A DNA stretch of 64,000 nucleotides from Thermus brockianus. GTDB taxonomy: Bacteria > Deinococcota > Deinococci > Deinococcales > Thermaceae. How positions within the stretch are numbered: position 1 is the first letter of the stretch; each line of letters starts with the position of its first letter. The position numbers and the translations under genes are program-made. The stretch is taken from the NCBI RefSeq assembly GCF_001880325.1, contig NZ_CP016313.1, forward strand, positions 186,001 to 250,000, given 5' to 3'. Under the pieces are notes generated by a model. It saw only the letters and a program-made list of their open reading frames with translations, had not been told where the DNA came from and searched no databases. Positions 30,476 through 39,070 of the stretch are shown piece by piece.

Positions 30476-31464
30476 TGCGGGACATCCGCTTGGACGCCTT
30501 CCGGGGGCTCACCGTCCTCCTCATGCTCTTCGTGAACAACCTTCCCTCCGGAGCGCCCCCCTGGCTCGGCCACGGTCCCTTCGGCCGGAGCTACTTCGCG
30601 GCGGATCTGGTCTTCCCCTGGTACCTCCTCGCCATGGGGGCGGCCATACCCTTCAGCCGGGAGGGGGCCTTACGCCGAGGGGTTTCCCCCCTGGCCTATG
30701 AGCTCCGCCTCCTGCGCCGGGTAGCTCTCCTCTTCCTCCTCGGCCTAGGCCTCACGAGCCTTCAGGCCAAGCGGCCCGTTTTCGCCCTGGACGTGCTCCA
30801 GCTCCTCGCCCTCGCCTACTGGGTCGGGGCCTGGCTCTACGACCTCCCTCCCTTGCGGCGTACCCTCCTGGCCCTCCTCCTCCTCGGCATGTACGAGGCG
30901 GCCCTCCTCTTGGTGCCGGTGCCCGGGGTGGGTAAGGGGGTCTTTCGGGAAGACGCCAACCTCCTCCTCCACCTCAACCGCACGTACCTGGCCCCCTTGG
31001 GCCTCCGGGGCCTCCTTTCCGCCGTACCCACGGGGGCCTTCGTCCTTTTGGCCACCGGCCTCGGCGAGGCCTTACGCCAGGGGAAACCCCTCTGGCCCTG
31101 GGGCCTTTTGGGCTTGGTGGGGGGAGCCCTGACCGGAGTCCTCCTCCCCCCGGACAAGACGTACTGGACCCCTGCGTATCTCCTCTTGGCCCTGTTCCTG
31201 GGGGTAGCGGTGTTCGCGGTTCTAACCCGCCTGCCAAGGCTGCAGGCGGCCCTTCGTCCCTTTGGGACCAATCCCTTGTTGGCCTACGCCGTCCCCGTAG
31301 GCCTCAAGCTCACCTTCCTGGGCGGGCCCATGGCCGCCGCCCTCGGGTATTTGGGGTCCCGGTTCGGCGCCTGGGGCGGGTACGGGTTCACCTTGGGGTA
31401 CGTCCTCCTTTGGGCCGTGGTCCTGTGGCTCTTGGACCGCAAAGGGGTCTATCTCCGCCTTTAG
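30472..31464 (+). CDS. Membrane acyltransferase, HGSNAT/DUF1624-like
   Basis: Membrane protein of 330 residues with about ten helices. The opening RDIRLDAFRGLTVLLMLFVN is the signature of the heparan-alpha-glucosaminide N-acetyltransferase/DUF5009 group (R-x-x-x-L-D-A-x-R-G), and ADLVFPWYLLAMGAAIPFS supplies the F-P-x-F-L-F-like second motif. It starts within the end of the deacetylase gene, so the two probably act on the same envelope glycan: one removes acetyl groups, one transfers acyl groups. This is inference. Confidence 0.8.
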   Translation: MMRDIRLDAFRGLTVLLMLFVNNLPSGAPPWLGHGPFGRSYFAADLVFPWYLLAMGAAIPFSREGALRRGVSPLAYELRLLRRVALLFLLGLGLTSLQAKRPVFALDVLQLLALAYWVGAWLYDLPPLRRTLLALLLLGMYEAALLLVPVPGVGKGVFREDANLLLHLNRTYLAPLGLRGLLSAVPTGAFVLLATGLGEALRQGKPLWPWGLLGLVGGALTGVLLPPDKTYWTPAYLLLALFLGVAVFAVLTRLPRLQAALRPFGTNPLLAYAVPVGLKLTFLGGPMAAALGYLGSRFGAWGGYGFTLGYVLLWAVVLWLLDRKGVYLRL

Positions 31465-31555
31465 GCCGGGCGGGACGGGAGGTCTACATCCACCACCTTT
31501 ACCCCTGCCTCCGTCCGCAGAGGGCTAGGAGTGGGGAGCAAATCAATTGCTAATA

Positions 31556-32498
31556 CCTTCGTGTGCTACCTCATAGCTCCCCCCTAGCCATTTTCAAGAG
31601 CACCCGGCTACGGATGAGGTTGTGGACCAGCAGGATGAGGTTCACCCGGGCCACTAGACCCCAGTAGGACCGAACCTCTATCCGGTGAAGCCCCAAAGAG
31701 CGTACCATCACGCTAAACCGGGTCTCGATCCAGTTGCGTACCCTCCCCATCCACTCTCTCCACCCCGTCTCCACCACCTTTCCTCCCCTAAGCCGGTAGG
31801 AAGGTGTCTTGACCCCCTGGACCCAGCGAAAACCCCGGTCACCAAGGACCGCGGGCAAACCCTCCAGAAGCTCCCCTGCCCAGGTCTCCCGGGCATTCCC
31901 GGGAAGAAGAGTCCAACGAAAGAAGAGGCCCCGCTCGTTCATCACCGGCACAAGGACGTACCCGCCAAAGGCTCCCAGGGGACCCACCCCCACCGCGGCC
32001 TCAGGAAGAGAGAGGCCGTGGATACGGTGGCCGTGGGCCAGGGGGATGGGCTTGAGGTCTACCACCTGGAGCAGGCCTTGTCCCCCGGAGAGCTTTAAGG
32101 CGAGGTGGGCCAGCAGCCCATGAGCCTTCTGGATGCTTCCCCGTCTAGGGGAACATCTTGCGGATCCGGTAGAAACGGGAGAGGTGGGGGAGGGAGGGGA
32201 AGTAAGCCTTCAGGGTAGTCTTGGCCGCGAGGTAGCCTTTGGCGAGGTCCTGGCCCTGAAGGAGGAGGAAGATGGCGAGGGCCAGGAGTTCGGCCAGGGT
32301 GGCCTTTTGGTGCTTTTGCTTTTTGGGGAGCTTGAAACCTTGAGCGACGAGGGCTTTGAGTTCGTCATCCACCCAAATGTAGGTAGCCACGATGAGGGTC
32401 TCTGCGTCAAGATGGTAGAGGAGGTGCTCACGGTCTTGTGGCATAGCACCCCCTCTTTTTTCACACCCTGGGGGGACAGATCAAGTAGCACACGAAGG
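31556..32498. mobile_element. Complete IS982-like insertion sequence
   Basis: Bounded by perfect 14-base inverted repeats, CCTTCGTGTGCTAC at 31556-31569 and its complement at 32485-32498, flanked on both sides by AATA, a likely 4-base target duplication. Length is 943 bases. The only gene is a transposase on the minus strand, broken by a single frame error. It inserted just upstream of the VIT1-like gene, ending 47 bases before its ATG. Confidence 0.88.
31571..32444 (-). pseudogene. IS982-family-like transposase, single frameshift
   Basis: The first part (ATG 32444) reads PQDREHLLYHLDAETLIVAT to SRFYRIRKMFP and hits TAG at 32145-32147. Skipping one base restores the expected text (RGSIQKAHGLLAHLALKLSG, then VVDLKPIPLAHGHRIHG) to the TGA at 31571. 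DDE residues are Asp in VVDLKP, Asp in LGDRGFRW and Glu in NWIETRFSVM; the I-E-T-x-F-S pattern is that of IS982. About 290 residues when repaired. A recoding site is possible but CCC-TAG is not a known slippery motif. Confidence 0.85.
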
Positions 32499-32545
32499 AA
32501 TAAGACCTACTCGCAGTAAGTGCGAGCCCACGATGACCTAAGGTC

Positions 32546-33040
32546 ATGGACCCCCGCACCCTGCCCAAAGACGAACACCGGCTCGTCCTCCAGGTGGTCC
32601 AACCGGGCCTCCTTGGGCTCATGGACGGGTCCGTCTCCACACTCGCTCCCCTCTTCGCCGCCGCGGGGCTCACAGGCAACCCCCATAGCACCTTCCTGGT
32701 GGGGATGGCTGCCGCCCTGGGTGCGGCCCTCTCCATGGGCCTCGCCGAAGCCCTTTCGGACGATGGGAAGCTTTCGGGCCGCGGGCACCCCGTGTTCCGG
32801 GGAAGCGTCACCGGAGCGGGAACTTTTTTAGGAGGAACCTTCCACACCTTGCCCTTCCTCATACCCCACATGGGGGTGGCCTTGGCCCTGGCCTCCGCCG
32901 TGGTGGTTTTGGAGCTCCTGGCCATCGCCTGGATCCGCTACCGCTACATGGGTAGCCCCCTGGGGGCCACGGTGGTCCAGGTGCTGGTGGGTGGAACCCT
33001 GGTCTTCCTGGTGGGCCTCACCCTGGGGCGGCTAGGCTGA
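32546..33040 (+). CDS. VIT1/CCC1-family iron/manganese transporter-like protein
   Basis: Membrane protein of 164 residues with four to five helices. The start [20 protein letters not shown] and the glycine-rich helix with acidic end ([20 protein letters not shown]) match the vacuolar-iron-transporter family (D-G-x-x-S near the N-terminus; A-x-x-M-x-x-x-E helix). It would move Fe(II)/Mn(II). It is shorter than the usual 220-240 residues. The IS element ends 47 bases before the ATG and may have replaced the native promoter. Confidence 0.78.
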   Translation: MDPRTLPKDEHRLVLQVVQPGLLGLMDGSVSTLAPLFAAAGLTGNPHSTFLVGMAAALGAALSMGLAEALSDDGKLSGRGHPVFRGSVTGAGTFLGGTFHTLPFLIPHMGVALALASAVVVLELLAIAWIRYRYMGSPLGATVVQVLVGGTLVFLVGLTLGRLG

Positions 33041-33058
33041 GGGTAAGCTCGGCGGGGA

Positions 33059-33079
33059 GGCGCCCCATGGCGGGGCGCC
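33059..33079 (+). terminator. GC-rich hairpin after the VIT1-like gene
   Basis: GGCGCCCC (33059-33066) and GGGGCGCC (33072-33079) pair across ATGGC, 18 bases after the stop codon. No T-run follows, so it is a terminator candidate by position and stability only. Confidence 0.5.
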
Positions 33080-33175
33080 CTGGGCCCACCCCTCACGGGG
33101 AGGCTCGCCTGGGGGTCCCTATTCCAATCATTCGCCCAAACCCGCTTTGCCGCCCCCTTGCCGCATCATGGGAGT

Positions 33176-33694
33176 ATGCACAATCCCTGGTTAGAAGCCC
33201 TAGGCGACCCTGTGACCGTGCTCTTCACCCTCATCCGCGTAGGGGTCGTCTACCTCACCCTTCTCCTCTTCCTTCGGTTGAGCGGGAAAAAGGTGCTGGG
33301 ACAGATGACCCCCTTGGACCTCCTCACCCTGCTCCTCCTCTCCAACGTGGTGCAAAACGCCATGATCGGCCCCGACAATAGCCTGGTGGGCGGCCTCTTG
33401 GGGGCTGGCCTTCTCCTCCTCCTGGACCGGGCCCTTTCCCGTAGCCGCCTGCGGCGCTCCCTCATGGGGGAGCCCGTTCTCCTGGTCCACGAGGGAAAGC
33501 CCGTGTGGGCGCACCTCCGGCGCGAGGGGGTGGAGCTTGAGGAGCTCATGGCCGCCTTGAGGGAGCATGGGGTGGCCCGCCTCGAGGACGTCCTGGAAGC
33601 CGTCCTGGAGGTGGACGGCACCATCAGCGTGGTGCCCAAGGACCACCTCGAGCCCAAGCGGGTGCGGAAGGTACGTTCTAGCCGGAACCGCTAG
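33176..33694 (+). CDS. DUF421 (YetF-like) membrane protein
   Basis: Protein of 172 residues: three N-terminal helices (LFTLIRVGVVYLTLLLFLRL, then MTPLDLLTLLLLSNVVQNAM with the conserved G-K-K-x-x-x-Q-M-T-x-D-L core), followed by the cytoplasmic DUF421 domain (RSLMGEPVLLVHEGK, then LMAALREHGVARLEDVLEAV). The family is found in spore and envelope stress contexts; its exact role is unknown. ATG 33176 is preferred over the upstream frame extension because of GGGAG just before it. It converges with the PIG-L gene, with 4 bases of overlap. Confidence 0.88.
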   Translation: MHNPWLEALGDPVTVLFTLIRVGVVYLTLLLFLRLSGKKVLGQMTPLDLLTLLLLSNVVQNAMIGPDNSLVGGLLGAGLLLLLDRALSRSRLRRSLMGEPVLLVHEGKPVWAHLRREGVELEELMAALREHGVARLEDVLEAVLEVDGTISVVPKDHLEPKRVRKVRSSRNR

Positions 33695-34629
33695 GGGCTT
33701 TCGGGCCGGGAAAAGAGCTCGTTCCTGCGCACAAAGGCCTCCATAAAGCGCCCCAGGATCTCCATCTGGCTCCGGTGCGCCCTTAGGGCCTGGAACTTCC
33801 GCTCCGCTTCCTCGGTAGACAGGTCCAGGCGCCACCAGGGGAGGTGCCGGCCCCGGGGTGGGGGCTCCAGGTAAAGGCCAGGGTGGAGGCCCTTGGGGAG
33901 GGGCCACTCCAGACCGCCGTGGACGATGTAAAAGCGAAGGCGATCCAACGCGCTCCTTTCCCCCATGAGGCGGAGGGCCATGTAGGCCGTGGCCCGGTGG
34001 TCCACGTGGGCGTCCTCGGGGGCGGGGACGAGGACCAGGTCTGGCTTCGCCCGGAGCCACACCCGCTTGAGGTCCTCCTCCCAGGCCTCTCCCGTGTAGG
34101 GTGCTCCTGGACTCAACGTTCCCGGATAGGCCACGTGGTCCAGGCGGGTGGCGGGGGACCGGTAGGGTGCGTAGAAATTCTCCAGAAACAAGTGGAGAAG
34201 GCCGCGGTCAGGATAGCCGAGGAAGAAGAGGTGGTCCTCGGGCACCCCTAAGGTGCGGGCTGCCGCCTTGGCCTCCCCCATGCGCACGAGGGCGAGGCGC
34301 CGCAGGTCCTCGGGCGTGGGACGAAACCGCCGGTCCAGGAGGGCGGCGTCCCACTGGAACCCGTCTCCCAAGGTCATCCAGGCGATGTAGACCTCTCCCC
34401 CAGCCCGCAAGACCTTCTGCATCAACCCAGCCGCGGCCAGGCTCTCGTCGTCCGGGTGAGGGGCCAGCACCAGGAGCCTCACCTTGAGGGGATCAGGGTA
34501 AGGGGGAAGCCCCCCCACCTTGCCCCGGTAGTACCAGGCGTAGGCCTGTTGTAGGAGCCAAGGGGCGTTGATGAAGAGGGCAGCTAGTCCCGCAAGCACT
34601 AAAAGCCACCAGAGCCATTTAGATCCCAT
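33691..34629 (-). CDS. PIG-L/LmbE-family deacetylase
   Basis: Zinc-dependent N-acetylglucosaminyl deacetylase family, 312 residues. A membrane anchor (WLWWLLVLAGLAALFINAPW) is followed by the metal motif LAPHPDDESLAAAGLMQKVL (H-P-D-D) and the later H-x-x-H pair in PAPEDAHVDHRATAYMAL. This suggests a membrane-attached enzyme acting on a GlcNAc-containing envelope sugar. The ATG at 34629 is preceded by AAGGAGGTGGGG; an upstream extension to 34833 reads as noise. Confidence 0.88.
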   Translation of the reverse strand: MGSKWLWWLLVLAGLAALFINAPWLLQQAYAWYYRGKVGGLPPYPDPLKVRLLVLAPHPDDESLAAAGLMQKVLRAGGEVYIAWMTLGDGFQWDAALLDRRFRPTPEDLRRLALVRMGEAKAAARTLGVPEDHLFFLGYPDRGLLHLFLENFYAPYRSPATRLDHVAYPGTLSPGAPYTGEAWEEDLKRVWLRAKPDLVLVPAPEDAHVDHRATAYMALRLMGERSALDRLRFYIVHGGLEWPLPKGLHPGLYLEPPPRGRHLPWWRLDLSTEEAERKFQALRAHRSQMEILGRFMEAFVRRNELFSRPESP

Positions 34630-34918
34630 CCCCACCTCCTTGCGGGGAGAGGCAGATGCGGAACCTGGCCCCGCCCCAAGGACCCGCTTCCGCGCGGGCG
34701 GACCTCGGCCACCCGGCGGACCAGGGTGAGGCCAAGCCCGCTCCCACCCCCTGGCCCCAGACGGAAGAAGGGGCGGAACACCGCCTCCCGCATTCCCTCG
34801 GGGATACTGGGGCGATCGTCCACGAGGAGGCATGGCCCCGGGAGAAGGCGTACGGCGATGCAGGTGCGGGCGTGGCGCAGGGCGTTGGCGACGGGATGGC
34901 CCACCATGGCCTGGAACA
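34619..34918 (-). pseudogene. Histidine-kinase ATPase-domain remnant
   Basis: The minus strand reads HPVANALRHARTCIAVRL (N-box), LLVDDRPSIPEGMREAVFRP and GGGSGLGLTLVRRVAE (G-box), then shifts frame to RAEAGPWGGARFRICLSPQ, the usual kinase C-terminus. No dimerisation domain or start remains upstream. It is a decayed tail of a kinase gene; its end overlaps the PIG-L ATG region. Confidence 0.75.
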
Positions 34919-35181
34919 GCGCAGCACGTCTGGAGTAAGGAAAGGGGGACGTGAAGCCCGGATGCCCACGCCTCCCGCCCAAGGGCATGCCCTCCATGGC
35001 CCTAAAGATAACCTTAGAGGGAGGGGACCTTGGCGTCCCCTCTTGTGGAAACAAGTCCCCACCCCCGTGTCGGCGGTCCCTTTTGGCCTTGGGGCCTTTT
35101 GGGATTTCTTTGAAAGGGCCTTGCGGGCGTAGAATGCGCCAGGGTGCCGTCAACCCCGGCCTGGCACTTGGGGGAAGCGCC
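34919..35181. other. Intergenic with promoter candidates for the ABC operon
   Basis: TAGAAT at 35130-35135 is a good -10; TTGAAA lies 14 bases upstream (short), and TCTTTG at 35107 gives a 17-base spacer. GGGGAC-CTTGGC-GTCCCC near 35025-35042 is a hairpin. No gene seen. Confidence 0.4.
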
Positions 35182-36855
35182 ATGGTACCCATCCTTCGCG
35201 AGCGGCCCAACCGCTACGACCTCCTGGCCCTGGCCCTCACCCTGGGCCTTCTCGCCTTCTTCCTGAAGGCCTCCCAGGAGGCGGCGGCCCCCTTTGCCCC
35301 AACGCCCATCGACCTAGACCCCATCCATCTACCGGAGTACGCCCTGCGCACGGCCTTCCGCATGGGGCTCGCTCTCATCCTCTCCACCCTCTTCACCTTT
35401 CTCTATGCTCCCCTGGCGGCCAAGACCCGCCTCGAGCCCTTCCTGGTGGCCCTTTTGGACATCTTGCAATCGGTGCCCATCCTGGGCTTCCTGGCGGCGT
35501 CCGTGGGAGCCCTGGCCGGCCTTTTCCCGGGGCGGGCCCTGGGGTACGAGCTGGCGGCCGTGTTCGCCGTCTTCACCTCCCAAGCCTGGAACATGGCCTT
35601 CAGCTTTTACCAGGCCCTGAAGACGGTGCCGCGCGAGCTGGACGAGGCCGCCAGGCTTTTCCGCCTCACCCCTTGGCAGCGGTTTTGGCGGCTAGAGCTT
35701 CCCTTCGCCCTACCCGGTCTGGTGTGGAACGCCATGATGTCCATGTCCGGGGGCTGGTTCTTCGTGGTGGCCTCGGAGGCCATCGCCGTGGGCAAGACGG
35801 AGGTGGACCTGCCTGGGATCGGTTCCTATATGGCCTCCGCCCTGGCCCAGGGGAACCTGCAAGCCTTGGCCCTCGCCGCCGTGGCCATGCTCTGCGTCAT
35901 CGTCCTCTACGACCAACTCCTCTTCCGCCCCCTCGTGGCCTGGAGCCAGCGCTTCAAGTACGAGGAAAGGGCCGGGCAGGAACCGGCGCGGAGCTGGGTG
36001 CTGGACTTTTTGCGGCGCACCCGAACCGTGCGGGTCCTTTTGGAAAGAGGAGCAAACTGGGCTCTGGAGGCCCTCCTCCGCTACGAGCGCCGCCTCCGTC
36101 CCTCCCGCCCCCTTCGCCTCCCCACGTGGCCCCTTTACCCAGCCCTGGCCCTGTTGGCCCTCTGGGGCCTATTCGCCCTTTTCGCCACCCTGCGCCCCTT
36201 GAGCCTTGCCGAGGTCGCCCACGCCTTCGCCTTGGGGTTTTTTACCCTGTTGCGGGTACTGGGTGTCATGCTCCTCGCCAGCCTGGTCTGGGTTCCCGTG
36301 GGCATTCTCCTCGGCCAGAAGCCACGGCTCGCCGTGCGGGTCCAGGCCCTGTTGCAGTTTTTGGCCGCCTTCCCCGCCAACCTCCTCTACCCCTTCTTCG
36401 CCTATCTCCTTCTAAGGTTCCACCTCTCCTTAGAGGTCTTCTCCGCCTTCCTCATGGCCTTGGGCACCCAGTGGTATATCCTCTTCAACGTCATGGCCGG
36501 AAGCATGGCGGTCCCCGGGGACCTCAAGGAGGCCGCCCGGGGGTTTGGCCTACGGGGATGGGCGCTCTGGCGGCGCCTCCTCCTCCCCGCAAGCTTCCCC
36601 TACCTGGTCACGGGCCTCATCACGGCGAGCGGGGGCACGTGGAACGCCTCCATCGTGGCCGAGGTGGTCACGTGGCATGGGAAGACCCTCGAGGCCACGG
36701 GCCTAGGGAGCTACATCGCCCGCTGGACCCTGGCGGAGGGCCAAGGCCCGCACCTCCTCCTCGGCATCGCCGTCATGAGCCTCTACGTGGTGGCCCTGAA
36801 CCGCTTCCTCTGGCGGCGGCTATACCGGCTGGCGGAGGAACGGTACCGCTTATAG
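35182..36855 (+). CDS. ABC permease, two fused membrane domains (nitrate/sulfonate type)
   Basis: Inner-membrane permease of 557 residues made of two complete binding-protein-dependent permease domains in tandem. Each has the EAA loop: PRELDEAARLFRLTPWQRFW at about residue 152 and PGDLKEAARGFGLRGWALWR near residue 450. The domains are joined by a cytoplasmic linker of about 50 residues (RTRTVRVLLERGANWALEAL). A single fused subunit replaces the usual homodimer. GGGGGAAG precedes ATG 35182. It is co-transcribed with the ATPase 4 bases downstream. No substrate-binding protein gene is adjacent, so the substrate (anion, taurine or metal) is unknown. Confidence 0.88.
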   Translation: MVPILRERPNRYDLLALALTLGLLAFFLKASQEAAAPFAPTPIDLDPIHLPEYALRTAFRMGLALILSTLFTFLYAPLAAKTRLEPFLVALLDILQSVPILGFLAASVGALAGLFPGRALGYELAAVFAVFTSQAWNMAFSFYQALKTVPRELDEAARLFRLTPWQRFWRLELPFALPGLVWNAMMSMSGGWFFVVASEAIAVGKTEVDLPGIGSYMASALAQGNLQALALAAVAMLCVIVLYDQLLFRPLVAWSQRFKYEERAGQEPARSWVLDFLRRTRTVRVLLERGANWALEALLRYERRLRPSRPLRLPTWPLYPALALLALWGLFALFATLRPLSLAEVAHAFALGFFTLLRVLGVMLLASLVWVPVGILLGQKPRLAVRVQALLQFLAAFPANLLYPFFAYLLLRFHLSLEVFSAFLMALGTQWYILFNVMAGSMAVPGDLKEAARGFGLRGWALWRRLLLPASFPYLVTGLITASGGTWNASIVAEVVTWHGKTLEATGLGSYIARWTLAEGQGPHLLLGIAVMSLYVVALNRFLWRRLYRLAEERYRL

Positions 36856-36859
36856 GGGG

Positions 36860-38137
36860 ATGGGGATGCTACTGGAAGCCCGGGACATAACCAAGGCCTT
36901 CAGCACGGGGGGAAAGCCCTTCCCCGTTTTGGAAGGGGTAAACCTCGCCGTGGGGGAAGGGGAGATCGTGGCCCTTTTGGGGCGATCGGGCGGGGGCAAG
37001 AGCACCCTCCTCCGCATCCTGGCTGGGCTCATCCCCCCAGACCGGGGAGAGGTGCGCTTCCAAGGCAAGAGGGTGGAGGGGCCAGCGGAGGGCATGGCCA
37101 TGGTCTTCCAGTCCTTCGCCCTCTTCCCCTGGCTCTCGGTCCTGGAGAACGTGGCCTTGGGCCTCGAGGCCCGTGGGGTGCCCAAGGAGGCGAGGTTGCG
37201 GCGGGCCCGGGAAGCCATTGCCCTCGTGGGCTTACAGGGGTTTGAGGAGGCCCTGCCCAAGGAGCTTTCCGGGGGGATGAAGCAACGGGTAGGCCTGGCC
37301 CGGGCCCTGGTGGTGGAACCCTTGGTCCTCCTCCTGGACGAGGCCTTTTCCGCCCTGGACCCCCTCACCGCAGAGGGCCTACGGGGAGACCTCCTGGACC
37401 TATGGCAGGCGGGGCGGCTTCCCGCCCGGGCCATCCTCTTGGTCACCCACAACCTCGAGGAAGCGGTGGCCCTGGCGGACCGGGCCCTGGTCCTCCAGGG
37501 AAGCCCGGCAAGGATCGGCCGGGAAATCGCCATCCCCTTAGCCCACCCCCGGGACCCCCACCATCCCCGCTTCCGGGCGGTGGTGGAGGAGATCTACCAG
37601 GCCCTCACCCTGCGGGAGGAGGTGGAAAGGCGCCTGGAGGAAGAGATGGTGCGCCTGCCCTCGGCCTCCGTGGAGGCCCTGGCGAGCCTGGCGGAGGCCT
37701 TGGCCCGGCACGGGGGGCGGGCGGACCTGCCCGTGCTGGCGACGGAGGAGGGGCTGGAGGTGGACGACCTCTTCCCCCTCCTCGAGGCCTTGGAGCTTCT
37801 GGGCTTCGCCCGGGTGGAGCGGGGGGACGCCGAATTGACACCGGCGGGCACGGCCTGGGCCTCGGCCACCCCCGAGGAGCGGAAAATCATGTTTGGCGAG
37901 CACCTCCTGCGCCAGGTACCCCTTTTCGCCCGCCTCCACCAAGCCGTCTTGGAAAGGCACCGGGTTCCCGAGGAGCGGGTTTTGGCCCGGCTCCGCCAGC
38001 ACCTGCCCGAGCCCGAGGCCAAGCGCGTCCTCGCCGTGGTGCGGGAATGGGGGCGGTACGCTGGGCTCCTCGGCTACGATGACCGGGCCAGGGTCTTTTT
38101 CGTTCCCGAGCAGATGGAGGAAGCCCCCGAACTCTAG
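36860..38137 (+). CDS. ABC ATPase with C-terminal AAA-associated domain
   Basis: Nitrate/sulfonate-type ABC ATPase of 425 residues. Walker A LLGRSGGGKST, Q-loop MVFQSFALFPWL, signature LSGGMKQRVGLARAL, Walker B LVLLLDEAFSALD and switch His LVTHNLEEAV are all present. Residues 270-425 form the extra AAA-associated domain (VEALASLAEALARHGGRADL to the end) found in a group of ATPases paired with fused double permeases. ATG 36860 or 36866 are both usable; a GGGGG run lies just upstream. It forms an operon with the permease. Confidence 0.9.
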   Translation: MGMLLEARDITKAFSTGGKPFPVLEGVNLAVGEGEIVALLGRSGGGKSTLLRILAGLIPPDRGEVRFQGKRVEGPAEGMAMVFQSFALFPWLSVLENVALGLEARGVPKEARLRRAREAIALVGLQGFEEALPKELSGGMKQRVGLARALVVEPLVLLLDEAFSALDPLTAEGLRGDLLDLWQAGRLPARAILLVTHNLEEAVALADRALVLQGSPARIGREIAIPLAHPRDPHHPRFRAVVEEIYQALTLREEVERRLEEEMVRLPSASVEALASLAEALARHGGRADLPVLATEEGLEVDDLFPLLEALELLGFARVERGDAELTPAGTAWASATPEERKIMFGEHLLRQVPLFARLHQAVLERHRVPEERVLARLRQHLPEPEAKRVLAVVREWGRYAGLLGYDDRARVFFVPEQMEEAPEL

Positions 38138-38173
38138 CCCCATACCTCTGGGCGCTCGCCAGGTGTATAGTTC

Positions 38174-39070
38174 GTGTCTGTGATACCCATCCTTCGGGTT
38201 TTGCTCTACCTCCCCAGCGTCTCCGCAACCCTGGTGCGGGGCTCGCACCGCGAGGTAGCGGGGGCCCCGCCCTTCCTCCCCTGGTGGGAGGAGGCCTTCC
38301 GGCGGGCTTTCCCCGAGGATGTTCGGAGCGCCCTCAACCGCCAAGCCCATGCCCCGCCCCTGGAGTCCGCCCCGTGGGCCCTCCGGGTCATCAAGCGCCT
38401 CCTCCCCCGCTTCCGCCTCGAGGAGGGCTACGAGTTCGCCTACGCCGCCCTCAAAGGGGAAAGGCGGTGCCTGCTCCCGGCGGTCCTGGTGCAGGGCATG
38501 CTCTCCTCCATGGGGCTCACCTCGGGGGTCTACACGGTGTACGAGAGCCCTGAGGGGAAGCGGAGCAACCTGGGCCATGCGGTGGCGGTTCTGCGCCTGG
38601 GAAAAGGGGACTACCTGATGGACCCTTCCGAGCCCACCCCTTTCCCGAAGCACCGGGGCCCCTTCGTGGCCACCCCTAAGGGACTGCGCTTCGCCGAACC
38701 CCAGCACGCCCCGGATGGGGCCATCGTGGGCTACCGGACCAGGGAGGGCACCCTTACCCCAGATCCGGTAGCACCTCTCTCCTTCCCCTACCTCCGGAGC
38801 CAGTTCTACTACTACCGGGGCGAGCAGGCCAAGGGCGGGGTCTTCCGGGGGCCCAGCACCCCCGAAGGCCTCCCCCGTTCCGAAGCCATGCTCCGCAAAG
38901 CCGTGGCCCTGGCCCCGGAAAACCCCTTGGCCCAGTACGTCCTTGGCCCCACCCTGCGCAAGGAGGGGCGCCTCGAGGAGGCGAGGGTGACCCTTGAACG
39001 GGCACGCCGCCTTTACGAAACAGCCGGCTTCGTGCCCCCAGGGGTGGAGGCCGCTTTGAAAAGGTTATGA
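38174..39070 (+). CDS. Transglutaminase-like/TPR hypothetical protein
   Basis: Unknown protein of 298 residues. The middle resembles a transglutaminase-like fold: an alanine-cysteine region (ERRCLLPAVLVQGMLSSMGL), His in NLGHAVAVLRLG and Asp in DYLMDPSEPTPF, giving a possible Cys-His-Asp triad. The C-terminus has one tetratricopeptide-like repeat (AVALAPENPLAQYVLGPTLR, then EARVTLERARRLYETAG). The start is GTG 38174 or GTG 38180; TATAGT at 38166-38171 lies 8 bases before the latter, favouring a leaderless start there. It overlaps the next gene by 4 bases. Confidence 0.72.
   Translation: MSVIPILRVLLYLPSVSATLVRGSHREVAGAPPFLPWWEEAFRRAFPEDVRSALNRQAHAPPLESAPWALRVIKRLLPRFRLEEGYEFAYAALKGERRCLLPAVLVQGMLSSMGLTSGVYTVYESPEGKRSNLGHAVAVLRLGKGDYLMDPSEPTPFPKHRGPFVATPKGLRFAEPQHAPDGAIVGYRTREGTLTPDPVAPLSFPYLRSQFYYYRGEQAKGGVFRGPSTPEGLPRSEAMLRKAVALAPENPLAQYVLGPTLRKEGRLEEARVTLERARRLYETAGFVPPGVEAALKRL

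Noticed and set aside
32145-32150. Programmed frameshift in the IS transposase
   Set aside because: The break is at CCC-TAG, not an A6G or other known slippery heptamer, and needs a +1 shift; simple mutation is more likely, though not excluded.
34951-35181. N-terminal extension of the fused ABC permease
   Set aside because: Text before ATG 35182 is noise and crosses the promoter region; the ribosome site and membrane start fit 35182.
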